Of a stretch of DNA of 64,000 nt, positions 33,412 to 44,640 are shown piece after piece (the first letter of the stretch is position 1; each line of letters opens with the position of its first letter). The stretch spans positions 2,063,001-2,127,000 of the forward strand of contig NC_064767.1 of NCBI RefSeq assembly GCF_011397635.1, read 5' to 3'. This DNA is from Epinephelus fuscoguttatus. Taxonomy: Eukaryota; Chordata; Actinopteri; Perciformes; Serranidae. Under the pieces are notes generated by a model. That model searched no databases and had not been told where the DNA came from. It saw only the letters and a list, made by a program, of their open reading frames with translations. Made by a program: the position numbers and the translations under genes.

Positions 33412-34697
33412 ATTTAAGATGGCGACTTTTTGTCCTTAATCAGAAGTATGAGGAAGAGCCGTAGGTTGAGCAAACATTCTGTTAAAATAGTTTCATTTCT
33501 AAATAAAAAACTTTTAATAGCATTTGCAACTCAGCAGAATAAAGATGACTGAGATCTGTCCTCTGGTGTTTAGCAGATTGAATCTGGTCCCATGTCACTC
33601 CTGTATTTAGAAATGCTGTAAAATTCCTGGCATCCCTGCACCTCCTCACAGATGTGTCAGTTTAAAGCTTTTCCTTCTACACTGATGAAGCATATGGGCT
33701 GGAGCTGGCTCGTTTCCAGAGACTCTCTTTCCTTTGGATTTAGATTTACTTCTCCCAACACCATGAATCTGGCATTATGTAAAAGTGGCTTGGCGACTGC
33801 AAAGAGTGCAGATATTGCTACTTTGAAGGCAGCGAGCTGCTGCAGAGTATCCACTCTGGAAATCTGGAGGAAGTCCTGCCATCGTGTTCTGTTTCCTGCC
33901 CATATGTGTCTTTCACATAATTATCCGACTCCTGCTTTTCATGAAGAGCTATTTGACAAATTGGAAGAGATGTCACTCGTTCTGTTTTAACTGTCTCCTT
34001 CAGTGATTATCTGCTTTTTCTCAGCTCAGACCGTTGCTCAGTTTGGCCTGCTGTACCGTCTTTCTCATTTTATTCCCTCCATTAGTCTTTGACCTGCTTC
34101 CTCTGCTGCGTTCGTCATTCAAACTGTTCAAAACTGTTGCTCAGGGGTCTGAAAACGCCTTTGCTCGTTCTTTTCATGAAAATCATAAACTTGTTTTTCT
34201 GCAGCTGTAGATAATGCTGGATGTTTATTTCAGCAGTTTTTTGAGCCTGGCCTTGTGCTGCTGTACAAATCATCTGATTCCTTTTTATTTCTGTGGCTGT
34301 AAGCCATTTTACTGTTGGTTTCCGCTGACTGATTTCTTCCCTCCTCCGTGCTGCAGCTGTTCAGAAAGGGTTTGCTGTCTGAATGATTTCCTGCTAAGTG
34401 ATATAGGTGCTGATATCCTGCAGCATTTGCTTTCTGCTGCTCAAGTTTACACCACTGATGTGACTGTTTTTTCCATCTGTGTGACATCTGATTGCTCTTT
34501 TTGTAAAACACTGCTTGTTCCCTGGTTTATATGATCAGGAATAAGTTGGCGTGAAGAAAGAATTTCTGATTGTTTCTGTGATAAAAATGTCAGTAAATAG
34601 AGATTCCTTCCAAATCCTGAGGCAACACATTCTCACTCCCAACTCGTCACATATCGCCGCTTGGTCAGTGGACTTTCATGTCTACATATGATGTAGT
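33412..34697. other. DUSP19 intron 1, no gene seen
   Basis: About 1.3 kb without recognised genes. The stretch at 34630-34675 (CTCACTCCCAACTCGTCACA and ATCGCCGC) resembles 43965-44000 and is probably the end of a dispersed element. Confidence 0.45.
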
Positions 34698-35037
34698 TAA
34701 TGACGCTGTGGGCTAATGGGCATGTAGCTACTTCCATGGTTCAGATGATACGTCATGTTTGTAGTCGACCAATGAAGATGAGTTTACATATCACCTTGGG
34801 TTCGTCCTTCACCTTCTCAAAATGATCCCACACTTTGGATTTCCTGCCCGACATGTTATTAACTAGCCTGTGGAATAACCGCAGGTACCAGCCCTGGAGA
34901 TTAACCTGACTGCTGTCTGACTGCTGAGCGTGGACACTTCCTGTGTCTGTCCTTTCAAAGTAAAGTCACACATGCTCCAGTCATATGGGTTCGGATTTAT
35001 TTTGACAAGGAGCAGCTCCTGGTAGAGTTCCACGTTT
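34698..35037 (-). mobile_element. hAT-like transposon fragment with BED exon (copy A)
   Basis: This about 340-bp block is nearly identical to 51791-52128, in the same orientation, from TTAATGACGCTGTGGGCTAA to the CTGGTAGAGTT/CTGATAGAGTT region. On the minus strand it contains the start of a BED-finger protein (34753-34854), as found in Ac/hAT transposases. The next stretch (35050-35115) has CGACTAA words typical of hAT MITEs. Confidence 0.7.
34753..34854 (-). pseudogene. BED-type zinc-finger N-terminus of hAT transposase
   Basis: From ATG 34854 the frame reads MSGRKSKVWDHFEKVKDEPK and then VICK, and ends at a stop after 33 residues. The pattern SKVW-x-HF followed by a basic-acidic stretch and Cys is the first half of a BED zinc finger. 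The second cysteine and the His part are missing here. The missing part could lie beyond an intron or be lost. Confidence 0.65.
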
Positions 35038-35524
35038 GTTTGTTTTATTCTGTGACTAAGCGACCAATGAAATCTTGCTGACTAATGACCTTCCTCGTCG
35101 ACTAACGTAACGACGACTTCAGAATGAGAAAGGGTTGAAATCCCCGTCTTCATATCGCTTGTCTTTGTTCAACCAACACAAAGATATTCAACTTAAAAAG
35201 AAACAGCAAATCTTCACATTAAGAAGCTCGAGCTGGTGAATTTTTGGCACTTTTGTTTGACAAACACAACCTCCATCATTAACACTGATAGCACTGCACA
35301 GCTGAATTAAGTGCTGCATTTTGTCTCTCTCGTGTAAAAATAAATGAGGGAGATGCCGATAAATATTCATGTGAAGAAGGGGGGGAAGCAGCATTTGTTC
35401 ATTTTATAACTGAGTAATTATTGTCAGCCTGCAGGAAGCATTTTTGTTTTCAATAGATAAGTTCTGGTAAGCAGAGGCATGCCCTGCGGTCCGTCTTCTC
35501 ACCAACTTGTTTCTCCCTTTTCAG

Positions 35525-35571
35525 CCTCTCAGGATGCGGCCCACGACATTGACACCCTGCAGAGACATAAG
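35525..35571 (+). CDS. DUSP19: DUSP19 coding exon 2
   Basis: A 47-nt exon lies between TTTTCAG and GTCAGT. With the base carried over from exon 1 it reads A-SQDAAHDIDTLQRHK, matching human GSQDAAHDLDTLKKNK. The split codon gives alanine where human has glycine. SQDAA is the start of the atypical DUSP catalytic domain. It ends in phase 0 and joins VSHVLNVAYG in exon 3. Confidence 0.94.
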
Positions 35572-37204
35572 GTCAGTACACAGGGATCAATAGAGCGGGC
35601 ATGCCCTCGCTGTGCTGCGATCACGTGTGCAGTGACATGAGATTAGAGGCAGCCGTGGAGGTGTGCTGTGTCCTGCGGGTCGGCGAACACGCAGCCAACA
35701 GCCGGAGGAGCTTCATGACTCATGCAGTGACAGTTTAGCTCAGTAGAGGGAGTAAATGATTACAGTAGGTCTCAGCGCTGCTTCTCCACATCAGAGAAAT
35801 GTGACTACTCCTCTCTGCAGTGGCTGCTCGCAGGCATGAGCATATTGCTGCCTGTGCAGTCTCAGGATGATGAATTGGAGAGATTACAAATACCTTCACT
35901 TCCTGTTTCTGGGATGAAACCTTGACTGCTTAATAACCAAACCAACCAGGGTTTCCCACAGATAGCTAATAAAGCTCAGACTCCACTCAGAGGACAATAT
36001 ATAAAGGGATCTGTTCTTATCAGTGCAACATTTAATAAACATTCACAGGTATCTCAGTAACAAGAACACTGTGAATCAGCTGAAGACATAAAATGAATAC
36101 ATTAAGACGCACTGCAGAATCCAGCTTGAGTCTCCTTTTAGGTCTGATTTCCAGAAACCTTTATAATTATCTCCGTGTTTCAGTGATACAATGCAGTTTG
36201 TCTTTGACTGCTGCACATCCACAGAGTCCGTCTCTTACCTCAACAGAGCCCGGTTTGGTTTCTGGCTGCTTAAACTTTGCTGCATTTGCCGCTCAGCTGG
36301 TTTTAACGTCTTTAATCAAACGTTTAGTAATGGATTAAAAAGAGCAACAACAACAAAAAAACGCCATCTGCATTACCAAATTCAGACTTAGATTTCAGCA
36401 GGTGGACCAAAAAATTACATAATCAATCATTATATATCTTTTGCTTCGCTGACTAATTACTACATAACTCGATTTGTGAACGCACCTGCGAACATGGTAG
36501 AGAGCGATCAGGAACATGGTGAATGTGTTCTTTTCCAGCTGGCACGTCCAGCTTGTCCCAAACCTAAGGTGGTATACACCTTAGTATTTATTAGGTTTTT
36601 TTTTTTAGATATGCCATTTTATTCTATTTTAACACCTGACCAGGGATGATTAAAAACTGATGGAAATACAGTTTTTTTTAATTAAATATTTTGTTTATTG
36701 TTGTTGACGATCAAAGAGCATCGTCCCTGTCAAACTACTAATCATATAAATGATTAAATAATCATGTAACCAGTGTTATCCAAAAGTCTGATAGTCACCA
36801 GGATGTAAGTTTAAAACACTAAGTTAGTGATGAAATCTGCTCTTTACCATCCTGTGTTGATAAAGGAAAAGGAAAAGGCTGCCGGCTTGCTTTACTTTTA
36901 GTGTCAACGACTGTCAACTTCGCACCCTGTGTGAGGCTCTCAGCCCTGAGCCCGCTGGTTCCTGCTGGAAACGTACATTTTTAAAAACAAATATTTAATT
37001 TTATTTGAGCATTTATAACATGACAGGGAAGCACTGTGGTTTTCACAAAGGTTACACAAGCACTGGTAAAAAGTTTATTTGGTGGGGACTATTTTCAGTG
37101 GCGGATTAATCCAAGTTGCATGCTTTAGTGAGTATGTGTGGCAGCAGGACGGTGTATGTGGGAAAAGGAACATGTTACCTAATGCAACAACCAGTTACTT
37201 TGAA
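35572..37204. other. DUSP19 intron 2, left part
   Basis: About 1.6 kb of intron with no recognised coding exon or clear element ends. Confidence 0.5.
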
Positions 37205-38215
37205 GCAGCGTATTAATCCCAAACATGGGTGTTCTTTAGCTACTAGTGGCTTATTTTCCAGCAGCTTTTTGAGGGATCCATCACTGTCTTTACAGCAGCT
37301 TTTAGCCCCCAAATGTGAATGTTTTTTGGGGATCTGTCCCTGTGTTTCTTGCGGCTTTTTTGCCACCAAGCCTTGGTATTTTTTAGTGACCCGTGGCTAA
37401 TTTTCCAGCAGGTTTCTGCGGCTTTTTAGCCCTAAAATGTGGGTATTTTTAAGTGATCATTGCTGTTTTTCGAGAGCTTTTTAGTCCCAAACATGGGTGG
37501 GTTTTTTTAGTGACTCGAGGCTGTTTTTCCAGAAGCTTTTTTGAGGGATCCATCACACTCAACAGCTTTTAGCCCCCAAATGTGAGTGTGTTTTGGGGAT
37601 CTGTCTCTGTGTTTCTTGCAGCTTTTTAGCCATCAAACATGGTGCTTTTTAGCGACTAGTGGCTTCGTTTCCAGTGGCTTTTTGAGGAATCCATCACTGT
37701 CTTTCCAGTGGCTTTTTAGCTCCCAAATGTGTTTTTTTTTTTTAGCAACTAGTGGCTGTTTTACCTACAGCTTTTTAACTCCAAACCATGCATGTTTTTT
37801 AGTGACCATCACTGTTTTTCCAGTGGCTTTTTAGTCCCCAAACATGGGTGTTCTTTAGCGACCAGTGGCTGTTTTTCCAGGAGCTAACCTTGGGTGTTTT
37901 TTAGCAACCGATGACTTATTTTCCAGCGGATTTTTTAAGGAATCTATCACTGTTTTTCCAGCAGCTTTTTTCGCCCCTGAATGTGGATGTGTTTTAGCTA
38001 CCAGTTGCTGTTCTTCCAGCATTTTTTTTTTGAGGAATCCATCACTGTTTCTTTCAGCGGCTTTTTAGCTCCCAAACCTGGGTGTTCTTTAGCGACATGT
38101 GGCTGTTCATCCGGTCCCTTTGTGAGGCATCCATCACTGTTTTTCCTTGCGGCTTTTTAGCCACCAAACATTGGTGTTTTTTAGTGACCCATGGCTATTT
38201 CTTGCGGCTTTTCAA
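37205..38215. repeat. degenerate compound tandem repeat in DUSP19 intron 2
   Basis: About 1 kb is built from shuffled variants of a few words: CAAACATGGGTGTT, TTTAGCGACCAGTGGCTG, TTTTTCCAGCGGCTTTTTAG and GAGGGATCCATCACTG. A base unit of roughly 50 bp alternates in two or three versions, giving a longer higher-order period. Only approximate coordinates can be given because units are diverged. The phenylalanine- and serine-rich ORFs here are translations of the repeat. Confidence 0.85.
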
Positions 38216-38969
38216 GTTCTTCATTCTCACCATATGTGCAAGAGTTACGAAAAAGCAGTCATAGGCAATGAACATCTTAGACCCTCAGGCTCCCTCCAAC
38301 AATGCTCATTAAATATTTAAGTAAAATAGTCTAAAACATGCAATAGTGCAAGGTAAAATATAGGGCTAAAATAAACATAAATAAAGTAATATACATTTGT
38401 GTAGACAGTATTTGCAGATGGATAAATGTGAAAGGTGTAAATATATATGCATTATGATTTAAACAGTTTAACAGTGAGTAAAGAATGTAAAGATAAAGTG
38501 ACCGGTTGGCAGATACATTAATCACTGCTTTGGGTCTTTTGCTGGGATTTGTGGACAATTATAAAAACATAGCACATCACCAGATTTCTTTTTAAACTTG
38601 TGGAAAAGGAAGGTGGATATTAGCAGCAGTCCAAAAGCAGATGTAGAGGAGGAGAGATTTTAGCCCTCAGAGGTAAGCTAAATTTAAGTGAGTAGACAGA
38701 TACTGCAAAATGAATTGAGCCATCTGTCTTCTTTCCCGTCCACCCCACCCCCCTCTTTTTCTCCTTCTCTCCTCCTCATCGTTCTTCGTCAACCCTCTTC
38801 TTGCTCTGTCTTTCTGCCCTCTCACTCAGTCACATTCAGGTTGTGTCACGTCATCAATACGGCTGACAGAATATCTCTCTTTGCTCTCCTGCGAAAGCAG
38901 CTTCTAAAAACAAGTCAATGCTCAGGGGTCATTTGCTCAAGGAGTGTCATGTCTCTTTCTCCCTGACAG
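38216..38969. other. DUSP19 intron 2, right part
   Basis: Intron sequence ending in the exon 3 acceptor (CTGACAG at 38963-38969), preceded by a long pyrimidine-rich stretch (about 38715-38835). No gene seen. Confidence 0.5.
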
Positions 38970-39122
38970 GTGTCTCATGTGCTAAATGTGGCCTATGGAG
39001 TCAATAACCTGCTCCCAGATCAGCTGGTTTATAAGACTCTGCAGATCCTGGACCTCCCAGACACCGACATCACTTCATATCTGGAGGAATGCAGCTCCTT
39101 TATAGATCAGGCACGAGCACAG
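38970..39122 (+). CDS. DUSP19: DUSP19 coding exon 3
   Basis: This exon encodes 51 residues, VSHVLNVAYGVNNLL through YKTLQILDLPDTDITSYLEE to FIDQARAQ. It aligns with human VTHILNVAYGVENAFL...ISILDLPETNILSYF. The aspartate of ILDLP (residue 119 of the joined protein) is in the position of the general acid of dual-specificity phosphatases. Acceptor CTGACAG and donor GTACAA flank it, with phase 0 at both ends. Confidence 0.96.
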
Positions 39123-39404
39123 GTACAAACACGTGAATGTAAAGTACGTTTGAGGTGCAGGTAGGCAGATTTAGTTTCCTCACAACAGAGCCATGCTAGC
39201 TGTTTACCCTGTTTCCAGTCTTAATGCTAAGCTAAGCTAAGCTAAGCTAGCTTCATCTTCGCATAACTGTCATAAATCTTATCCAACAGAAACAGCAAGA
39301 AAAGCAAATGAGGGTATTTTTTTAAAAGTAAAGGCCTCTTTTAGTCTTTTGTTTTTTAGAAAGTATATTATTGGATTGATGTACCTGACATAATTTAATT
39401 CATC
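39123..39404. other. DUSP19 intron 3, start
   Basis: Intron start. A short (GCTAA)n run of five units lies at about 39225-39248. No gene seen. Confidence 0.5.
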
Positions 39405-39550
39405 CGTCCATTTTCATGTAGATGGACCAATAAAGCGAGACCCTTGGCTTCCCGCTCATGCCTTTGTTCACCTCGACTGTCCGGCCCAAACTGCCGATCC
39501 ATCTCACGCTCCATTTTCCTCTCAATCGTGAACAAGATCCTGAGACACTT
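39405..39550 (-). mobile_element. RTE/Rex3-like LINE fragment
   Basis: Read on the minus strand, this contains CTCAGGATCTTGTTCACGAT and AAAATGGAGCGTGAGATGGA, followed by GGTCTCGCTTTATTGGTCCA. That is the same part of the RTE element as at 42745-42790 on the plus strand. It is a short internal fragment. Confidence 0.6.
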
Positions 39551-40062
39551 TACGCAGCAACTCTCTCTGACATAACTCTGTTAGATAAGTTTTGATTTGA
39601 TTCTTTAAGGAAAGGCGCCCCGGGTCAAAACATAGTAATTTAATGCACTCTTCAGTTTTGAGCTTCTGTACTATTTTGCCTCCATAAAATGTCTCCTTTC
39701 AGGCTAGTGGAAAGAAAAAGTCCAAAATACATCCCCCGATGATCTCAATGCTGATTGGCTGTCGTGGTGCGAATCGGTTGCTAAAGTTCAGACTTTTCAG
39801 CTCTCGTGAAAAAGCGCATCGCGCTACTCGCTTTCTTTACACCGCTTAATTAGTGTATTCTGTATCATCCCGACATTAGAGTAATCAGCTGGGGCAGTTT
39901 CACGTTGTGCGATTACACGTCCATGAATAACCTGTTTGTAGGGGTTATCTCAGTTGTGATCTAGTGGAGTACAAAGTAACATGAACTTGACATAACCGAG
40001 AACAAGAAGCTTAAACTTCTACTTTAGTAAATGTACTGAGTCATCCTTTATCACTGACAGGT

Positions 40063-40094
<32 letters not shown>
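40063..40094. repeat. (CA)n microsatellite
   Basis: CA run of about 16 units. Confidence 0.95.
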
Positions 40095-40096
<2 letters not shown>

Positions 40097-40469
40097 TCAT
40101 GGTTTTACCAGATAAAAAATGCATCAATTCTGTTTAAATATTTCTGTCTCCACTTTCTCTCAGGAGGCTCCCGTAGCCTAAAAATGCCGTCTTTTATATC
40201 TGCCGGGTAATTTAACGTGTCAGTGTGCACACACAGCTATTCTGCTACCTGGCTGCGATTCATTTACATACATCTACAGCAGCCAGTTATCTGTAACGCA
40301 GCACAAAGGCCAGGTGGGTGGTCAGAATACCTATTAAAGACCACGCTGGGGTCATTTAATGGAGAAAAGTCGACGCTTCCTCTGCTGCCACGTAGCTCTC
40401 CCTCAGTCATCTCACGTGCTGTATGTAATTCTTTTTAAGGGATTATTTCCAGGCTGAGCATTTCTTCCC

Positions 40470-40518
40470 GTGCGTGTGCGTGTGCGTGTGTTTGTGTGCG
40501 TGTGCGTGTGCGTGTGCT

Positions 40519-40566
<48 letters not shown>
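40470..40566. repeat. compound (TGTGCG)n-(TG)n microsatellite
   Basis: TG run with regularly placed CG steps in its first half (GTGTGCGTGTGCG), then a pure TG run. Confidence 0.95.
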
Positions 40567-41349
40567 AGGAGATTGACCGTAAGCAGAACATAATGTGATG
40601 TGAGCACTGATATGAAAACACTCAACTCGAGCGCAATGAAATAACAGCAAAACAAGAAACTCTGACAAAACCAAATTAAGTCTCCATGTTCGCTGTGATG
40701 GATTATCTTGCTCAGGCAATTTTCGGTTTGTAGAAGTTTCCTGTTTTCTAAAGGAAGGAAAACGCAACCTGATATGTAACTATAGCGACTGCAGACACCA
40801 GCACAAATAATACAAAGGAGCGGAGAAACCCTTTTTGATTGATAGAAACTTATTAAAGACTGATGTCATTCTTCCGGCCTGGTATAGCCTCTCTGTGTTC
40901 TGTATGTTCTTCGTTTGATTGTGTTTTACCCACAGGAGCCGCCTGATTGGGTCATTTTATGAAACGAAAGCACAGATAACAGTGACGACATGTCAATTAC
41001 AGCAACAAAAGCGCCACACGTGTGTGTGTAGCCGAGGCTAATTTAAATCTCCCGTCCCTCAGGGGGTATTAATTGACATGTAGAATCAAAAATGTGCTTA
41101 CACCTTCTTATTCTGCACCATCTCAGCCAGAACAGAGACTTGATCCTGTGACGGGAAGCTCCACGTCGAGAAAAAAAGGAAGAAAGAAAAGGAGACAAAT
41201 GTGTCAATATGCTGAGCTTCAGTTCTGAGCCGTGGGCCTGCACGCATTGTCTAAAGATGTGGCTGGAATTTAAAAAATTCATTTCCAGCCAGGCACTCTA
41301 GGCAGTAAAATAATTACATCAACATTAATATTAATCATATCGCAAATTT

Positions 41350-41350
41350 T

Positions 41351-41395
<45 letters not shown>
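41350..41395. repeat. (CA)n microsatellite
   Basis: CA run of about 22 units. Confidence 0.95.
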
Positions 41396-41398
<3 letters not shown>

Positions 41399-41730
41399 GC
41401 AGATTTATTCCGTCTCAACTTGCTCTACATGCTCTCTGTCTAACGCTGCTTTCAGAGGCACTGGAAAGTCAGAAATTACAGATTCTTCAGGAGGAGAAAC
41501 GCAGCGAAATGACTCGTCAAGCTGTGATTTTTTTCAATCTATCTGATGTCATGTCAACACGGTGAACAGCGCACTCATTTATTAGAACGTGTTTATCATT
41601 TTGAAATGACAAAAAAAGGATCATTTTCATTTTTTATGTGCTGATGTTTTCAGATAGCAGCCTCCGAAACTTCTGAAACAAAATTTCTAGAGGTGGATGT
41701 TTGGTTATTTTTTAAATATCACTTTTTAAA

Positions 41731-42575
41731 GGCCCGGTGTGTAAGGCAGATTTATTTATTTATTTGCATTAAACACACATTAAACACACAAACACACATT
41801 AAACACATTAAACACACATTAAACACATTAAACACACATTAAACACACAAACACATATTAAACACACAAACACAAACACACATTAAACACATTAAACACA
41901 CATTAAACACACAAACACACATTAAACACACAAACACATATTAAACACATATTCAACACATTAAACACACGTTAAACACACATTAAACATAGCTTAATCG
42001 AGACTTGTCTTTATCTGGACACATTTTCCCCACAAATAAAACATGCTAACGTTATTAGCACAAGCCTATGGCATTTTACATTGTATAAATTAGCCTAGCT
42101 GCTAGCAGAGATTTCCTCTGCTCATATTTCAGCCAGGATAAATCACACACAGTGTGTGGAGGCTTTATTGTCTTCACAATTTATTGTTTCTTACCTGTGA
42201 AATTAAAGTAAATCAAAGCTTTGTTTCCACTGAGGGAAATGGTTTCAGCTTACAGAGACAGACAGGAGGTCTGCGGCACTGTGACACTGTGGAGTTACAT
42301 TTCTGGGGAGGTGCACGGTGTAGGTTATGGTGTTGATTTGATGCTTTAGAGGGATATATTGGCAGAAATCTTTGGCAGAAATAGAGTATAACATTCGTAA
42401 CTATGTTTTCTTCAGTGTATAATCAACTCAAACCGTTGTGTTTTTGTAACATTGTTTCTACATTGGCTCTGGATAGGGCTATTTGCGTTTTCGCACAAGA
42501 GAGGTTTCAGTTGAATGCAAACTGCAACCTCGCCACCAGATGCCTCTAATTCCGCCAACGTTAGATCTTTAATGT
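41731..42575. mobile_element. MITE (AAAGGCCCGGTGTG type) split by another repeat
   Basis: The left end AAGGCCCGGTGTGTAAGG lies at 41731. The body (AGAGGGATATATTGGCAGAA, AGTGTATAATCAACTCAAAC) starts again at about 42345 and runs to CTGCAACCTCGCCACCAGAT near 42540. This is the same family as 30665-31560. About 600 bp between the parts is a foreign repeat that includes the TTAAACACAC array and a stretch matching 24370-24600 in inverted orientation. Confidence 0.65.
41767..41990. repeat. irregular (ATTAAACACAC)n array
   Basis: About fifteen copies of ATTAAACACAC with variable spacers of ACAAACAC. In the related inverted copy at about 24556-24585 the corresponding words occur only two or three times (GTTTAATGTGTGTTTAATG), so the array is a local expansion. 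Confidence 0.85.
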
Positions 42576-42589
42576 TTTGAGCAGAACAA

Positions 42590-43190
42590 AGTCCTCCAGC
42601 ATGACCTGGGGCAGTCTGCTGCCGAGTGTGAAGCAGTCAGGATGAGAGTCAGCACCTCCAAGTCTGAGGTCATAGTTCTCTGCTGGAGAACCGTGGATTG
42701 TTCCCTCTGGGTTGGAAGAGGGTCACTGCCTCAAGAGAAGGAGTATCTCAGGGTCTTGTTCACAAGTGAGGGTAGAATGGAGTGTGAGGTGGATCCACAG
42801 CGTGGTGTAGCATCAGCAGTGATGCAGGCGCTGCACCAGACTGAGCTGAGCTGGGTAGTGACCGAAAAAAAGATTGCGGGTACAAGCAACTGAACTGAGC
42901 TTCCTCTGTGGGTTGGCTGGGCTCAGCCTTAGAGAGAGGGTGAGGAGCTCAGATATACGGAGAGAGCTTGGAGTAGAGCCAAGGTTTTCCGGGCATGTCC
43001 CACTGGTAGGAGGCCCCGGGGCAGACCCAGAACACACTGGAGAGATTATATATCTCATCTGGCCTTGAAATGCCTTGGGGTCCCCCAGAAGGAGCTGGAA
43101 AACATTGCTGGGGAGAGGGACGTCTGGGGTACTTTGCTCAACCTGCTGCCCCCTGTGACCTGGCCTCAGATAAACAGATGGATGGAAATC
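42590..43190 (+). mobile_element. RTE/Rex3-like LINE 3-prime fragment
   Basis: This contains AAGTCTGAGGTCATAGTTCT, GAGTATCTCAGGGTCTTGTT, GGGCTCAGCCTTAGAGAGAG and GACGTCTGGGGTACTTTGCT, ending with GATGGATGG. The translated pieces (AGLSLRERVRSS and ELGVEP) are the C-terminal region of fish RTE-type reverse transcriptases. Frames are broken. It lies 290 bp upstream of DUSP19 exon 4. Confidence 0.8.
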
Positions 43191-43479
43191 AAATTCCAGT
43201 AGTGTAATCAGGATGGCAGCAGATATCGGAGATGGATACGTCTAAAGCTCAGCGGCAAATAAAACCGTACTACTGGGTGAAAGCAGAAAAATGTGTTTGT
43301 GTAATTAAATACAGAAACACCTGTGTGGTAAATGGATAAACCTGTGAATTAGCTGCTATGATACATTCATCACTAATCATATTGTTATATTGCAGCACTG
43401 TGTTTTCCTAACGTGATCACCTGAACATGTGCAGACTGTAATTACTTTTCTGTGTCACTTTCACTTTCTGTGTCCACAG

Positions 43480-43662
43480 GAAGGTGTGGTGCTGGTCCAC
43501 TGTAACGCGGGGGTATCGCGCTCCTCCTCCATCGCCATTGGCTACCTGATGTTGAGGGAGGGGCTGTCGTTTGATGACGCGTACGGCCAGGTGAAGCTGG
43601 CGAGGCCCTCCATTCGCCCCAACCCCGGCTTCTATCAGCAACTACAGAGCTACAAACCTTAA
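43480..43662 (+). CDS. DUSP19: DUSP19 coding exon 4 (active site and stop)
   Basis: This final exon encodes [49 protein letters not shown] and the C-terminus QLQSYKP, then TAA at 43660-43662. HCNAGVSR is the HCx5R phosphatase loop. The catalytic cysteine is residue 150 of the joined 202-residue protein and the arginine residue 156. The acceptor is TGTCCACAG at 43471-43479, phase 0. The protein lacks the short hydrophilic tail of human DUSP19, which accounts for most of the length difference. No clear AATAAA was found in the first 500 bases downstream. Confidence 0.97.
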   Translation, partial: EGVVLVHCNAGVSRSSSIAIGYLMLREGLSFDDAYGQVKLARPSIRPNPGFYQQLQSYKP

Positions 43663-44094
43663 AGCTGCATCAACTATTTCTTCTGGTCCACTTGGAAAAC
43701 ACACACATCACATATCATCACCCTTTAAGTTACTGAAGTCAACCTGTTAGCAAACAGTCGCTTATTTACACATGCAAGCTCTATAGTCACTCTCCTTCAA
43801 GCTCTGTTTTGGTCTCCACCAACTCCTGAGGGAAATATCTGGCTCTTTATCTGCGAGATGTTCCACTGTGTTTGGCTAACTGTGTCTGTCTGCTTAGCAG
43901 GATGTGTTCAGTGGCTTTTTAGAGTAAGTATCATAAACGAGGGAACCAGGGCGATGTTACCACCCGTTCTCAAAGTCGTCACATACCGCCGCTTTAGGGG
44001 GAGTGGTCAGTTATTTTGACATCAGCACAAAAAGGCATCCTTTCACGGTGGTATGATACATCACCGGGCAGCATCAGTGCATAACGCCACTACG
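43663..44094. other. DUSP19 3-prime UTR and flank
   Basis: This presumably begins with the DUSP19 3-prime UTR. The part from about 43965 (CAAAGTCGTCACATACCGCC) resembles 34640-34675 and is probably repeat-derived. The poly(A) site cannot be fixed. Confidence 0.4.
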
Positions 44095-44640
44095 TTATAA
44101 TGCCGCGTGTCAAAAAATGTAAATGCACAACCCCACATCGGCAGTGGCTAGATGCACGTCAGCGCTCCTGGACTCGCTGCCCCACGCCACTTGACGCCAC
44201 TGTCCTATTTCCAGCCTCTCTGGCCCCAAAATTAAATGCATTTTTCCCTCACTCGTACCCTGCTTGTACACACCAGCTCCCACAGCAGCTCCTTTTCTCT
44301 GCTCCTCTGGCAGCTCAACTCCTCACTACTGGTGTATAAAGAGAACTCTGTATCTGTTGCTGTGTCTCGTGTGAGACAAAGAATATATGAGATGAGACTC
44401 CTCGTTGAGGTCGAGAAATATCCCGAGCTAAACGACCCACAATGCCGATATTATAAAGACAGTGGCCAAAAAGATAATCCCTGGTGAGTCACAGCTCTTC
44501 AGGTGAGACATCAAGTTTAATTAGCAGCTGTCCACACATGATTTTAAGCTAACACAGAGGTGGAGAAGGTGAAAGTAGTAATACATTTGTGTGGTCGTCT
44601 GTTGACAAGCTGCAGCGCGACGTGTCCAGTCCATGCCTGG
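44095..44640 (+). mobile_element. PIF/Harbinger-like fragment (copy B)
   Basis: Second copy of the 12805-13314 segment, with the same order of words from CACTGTCCTATTTCCAGCC to GCTGCAGCGCGACGTGTCCA. It carries the MADF-like piece at 44392-44487. Confidence 0.55.
44392..44487 (+). pseudogene. MADF-like DNA-binding domain fragment, stopped (copy B)
   Basis: The frame reads MRLLVEVEKYPELNDPQCRY, then YKDSGQKDNPW and a TGA stop. The stop occurs where copy A has TGG CGA, and copy A has its own stop six codons earlier, at a different place. The two copies therefore died independently. The conserved pattern is that of a MADF domain start. Confidence 0.55.

Larger units (their letters stand above)
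39551..41730. other. DUSP19 intron 3, middle
   Basis: Intron with three dinucleotide repeats listed separately. A dispersed-repeat-like stretch at about 39700-39960 (AAAAAGCGCATCGCGCTACT) could not be classified. No gene seen. Confidence 0.45.

Noticed and set aside
32287..33464. Overlapping ORFs of 284-376 codons on both strands
   Set aside because: They are translations of the stop-free 26-bp minisatellite. Only the first part in one plus frame is real transposase remnant.
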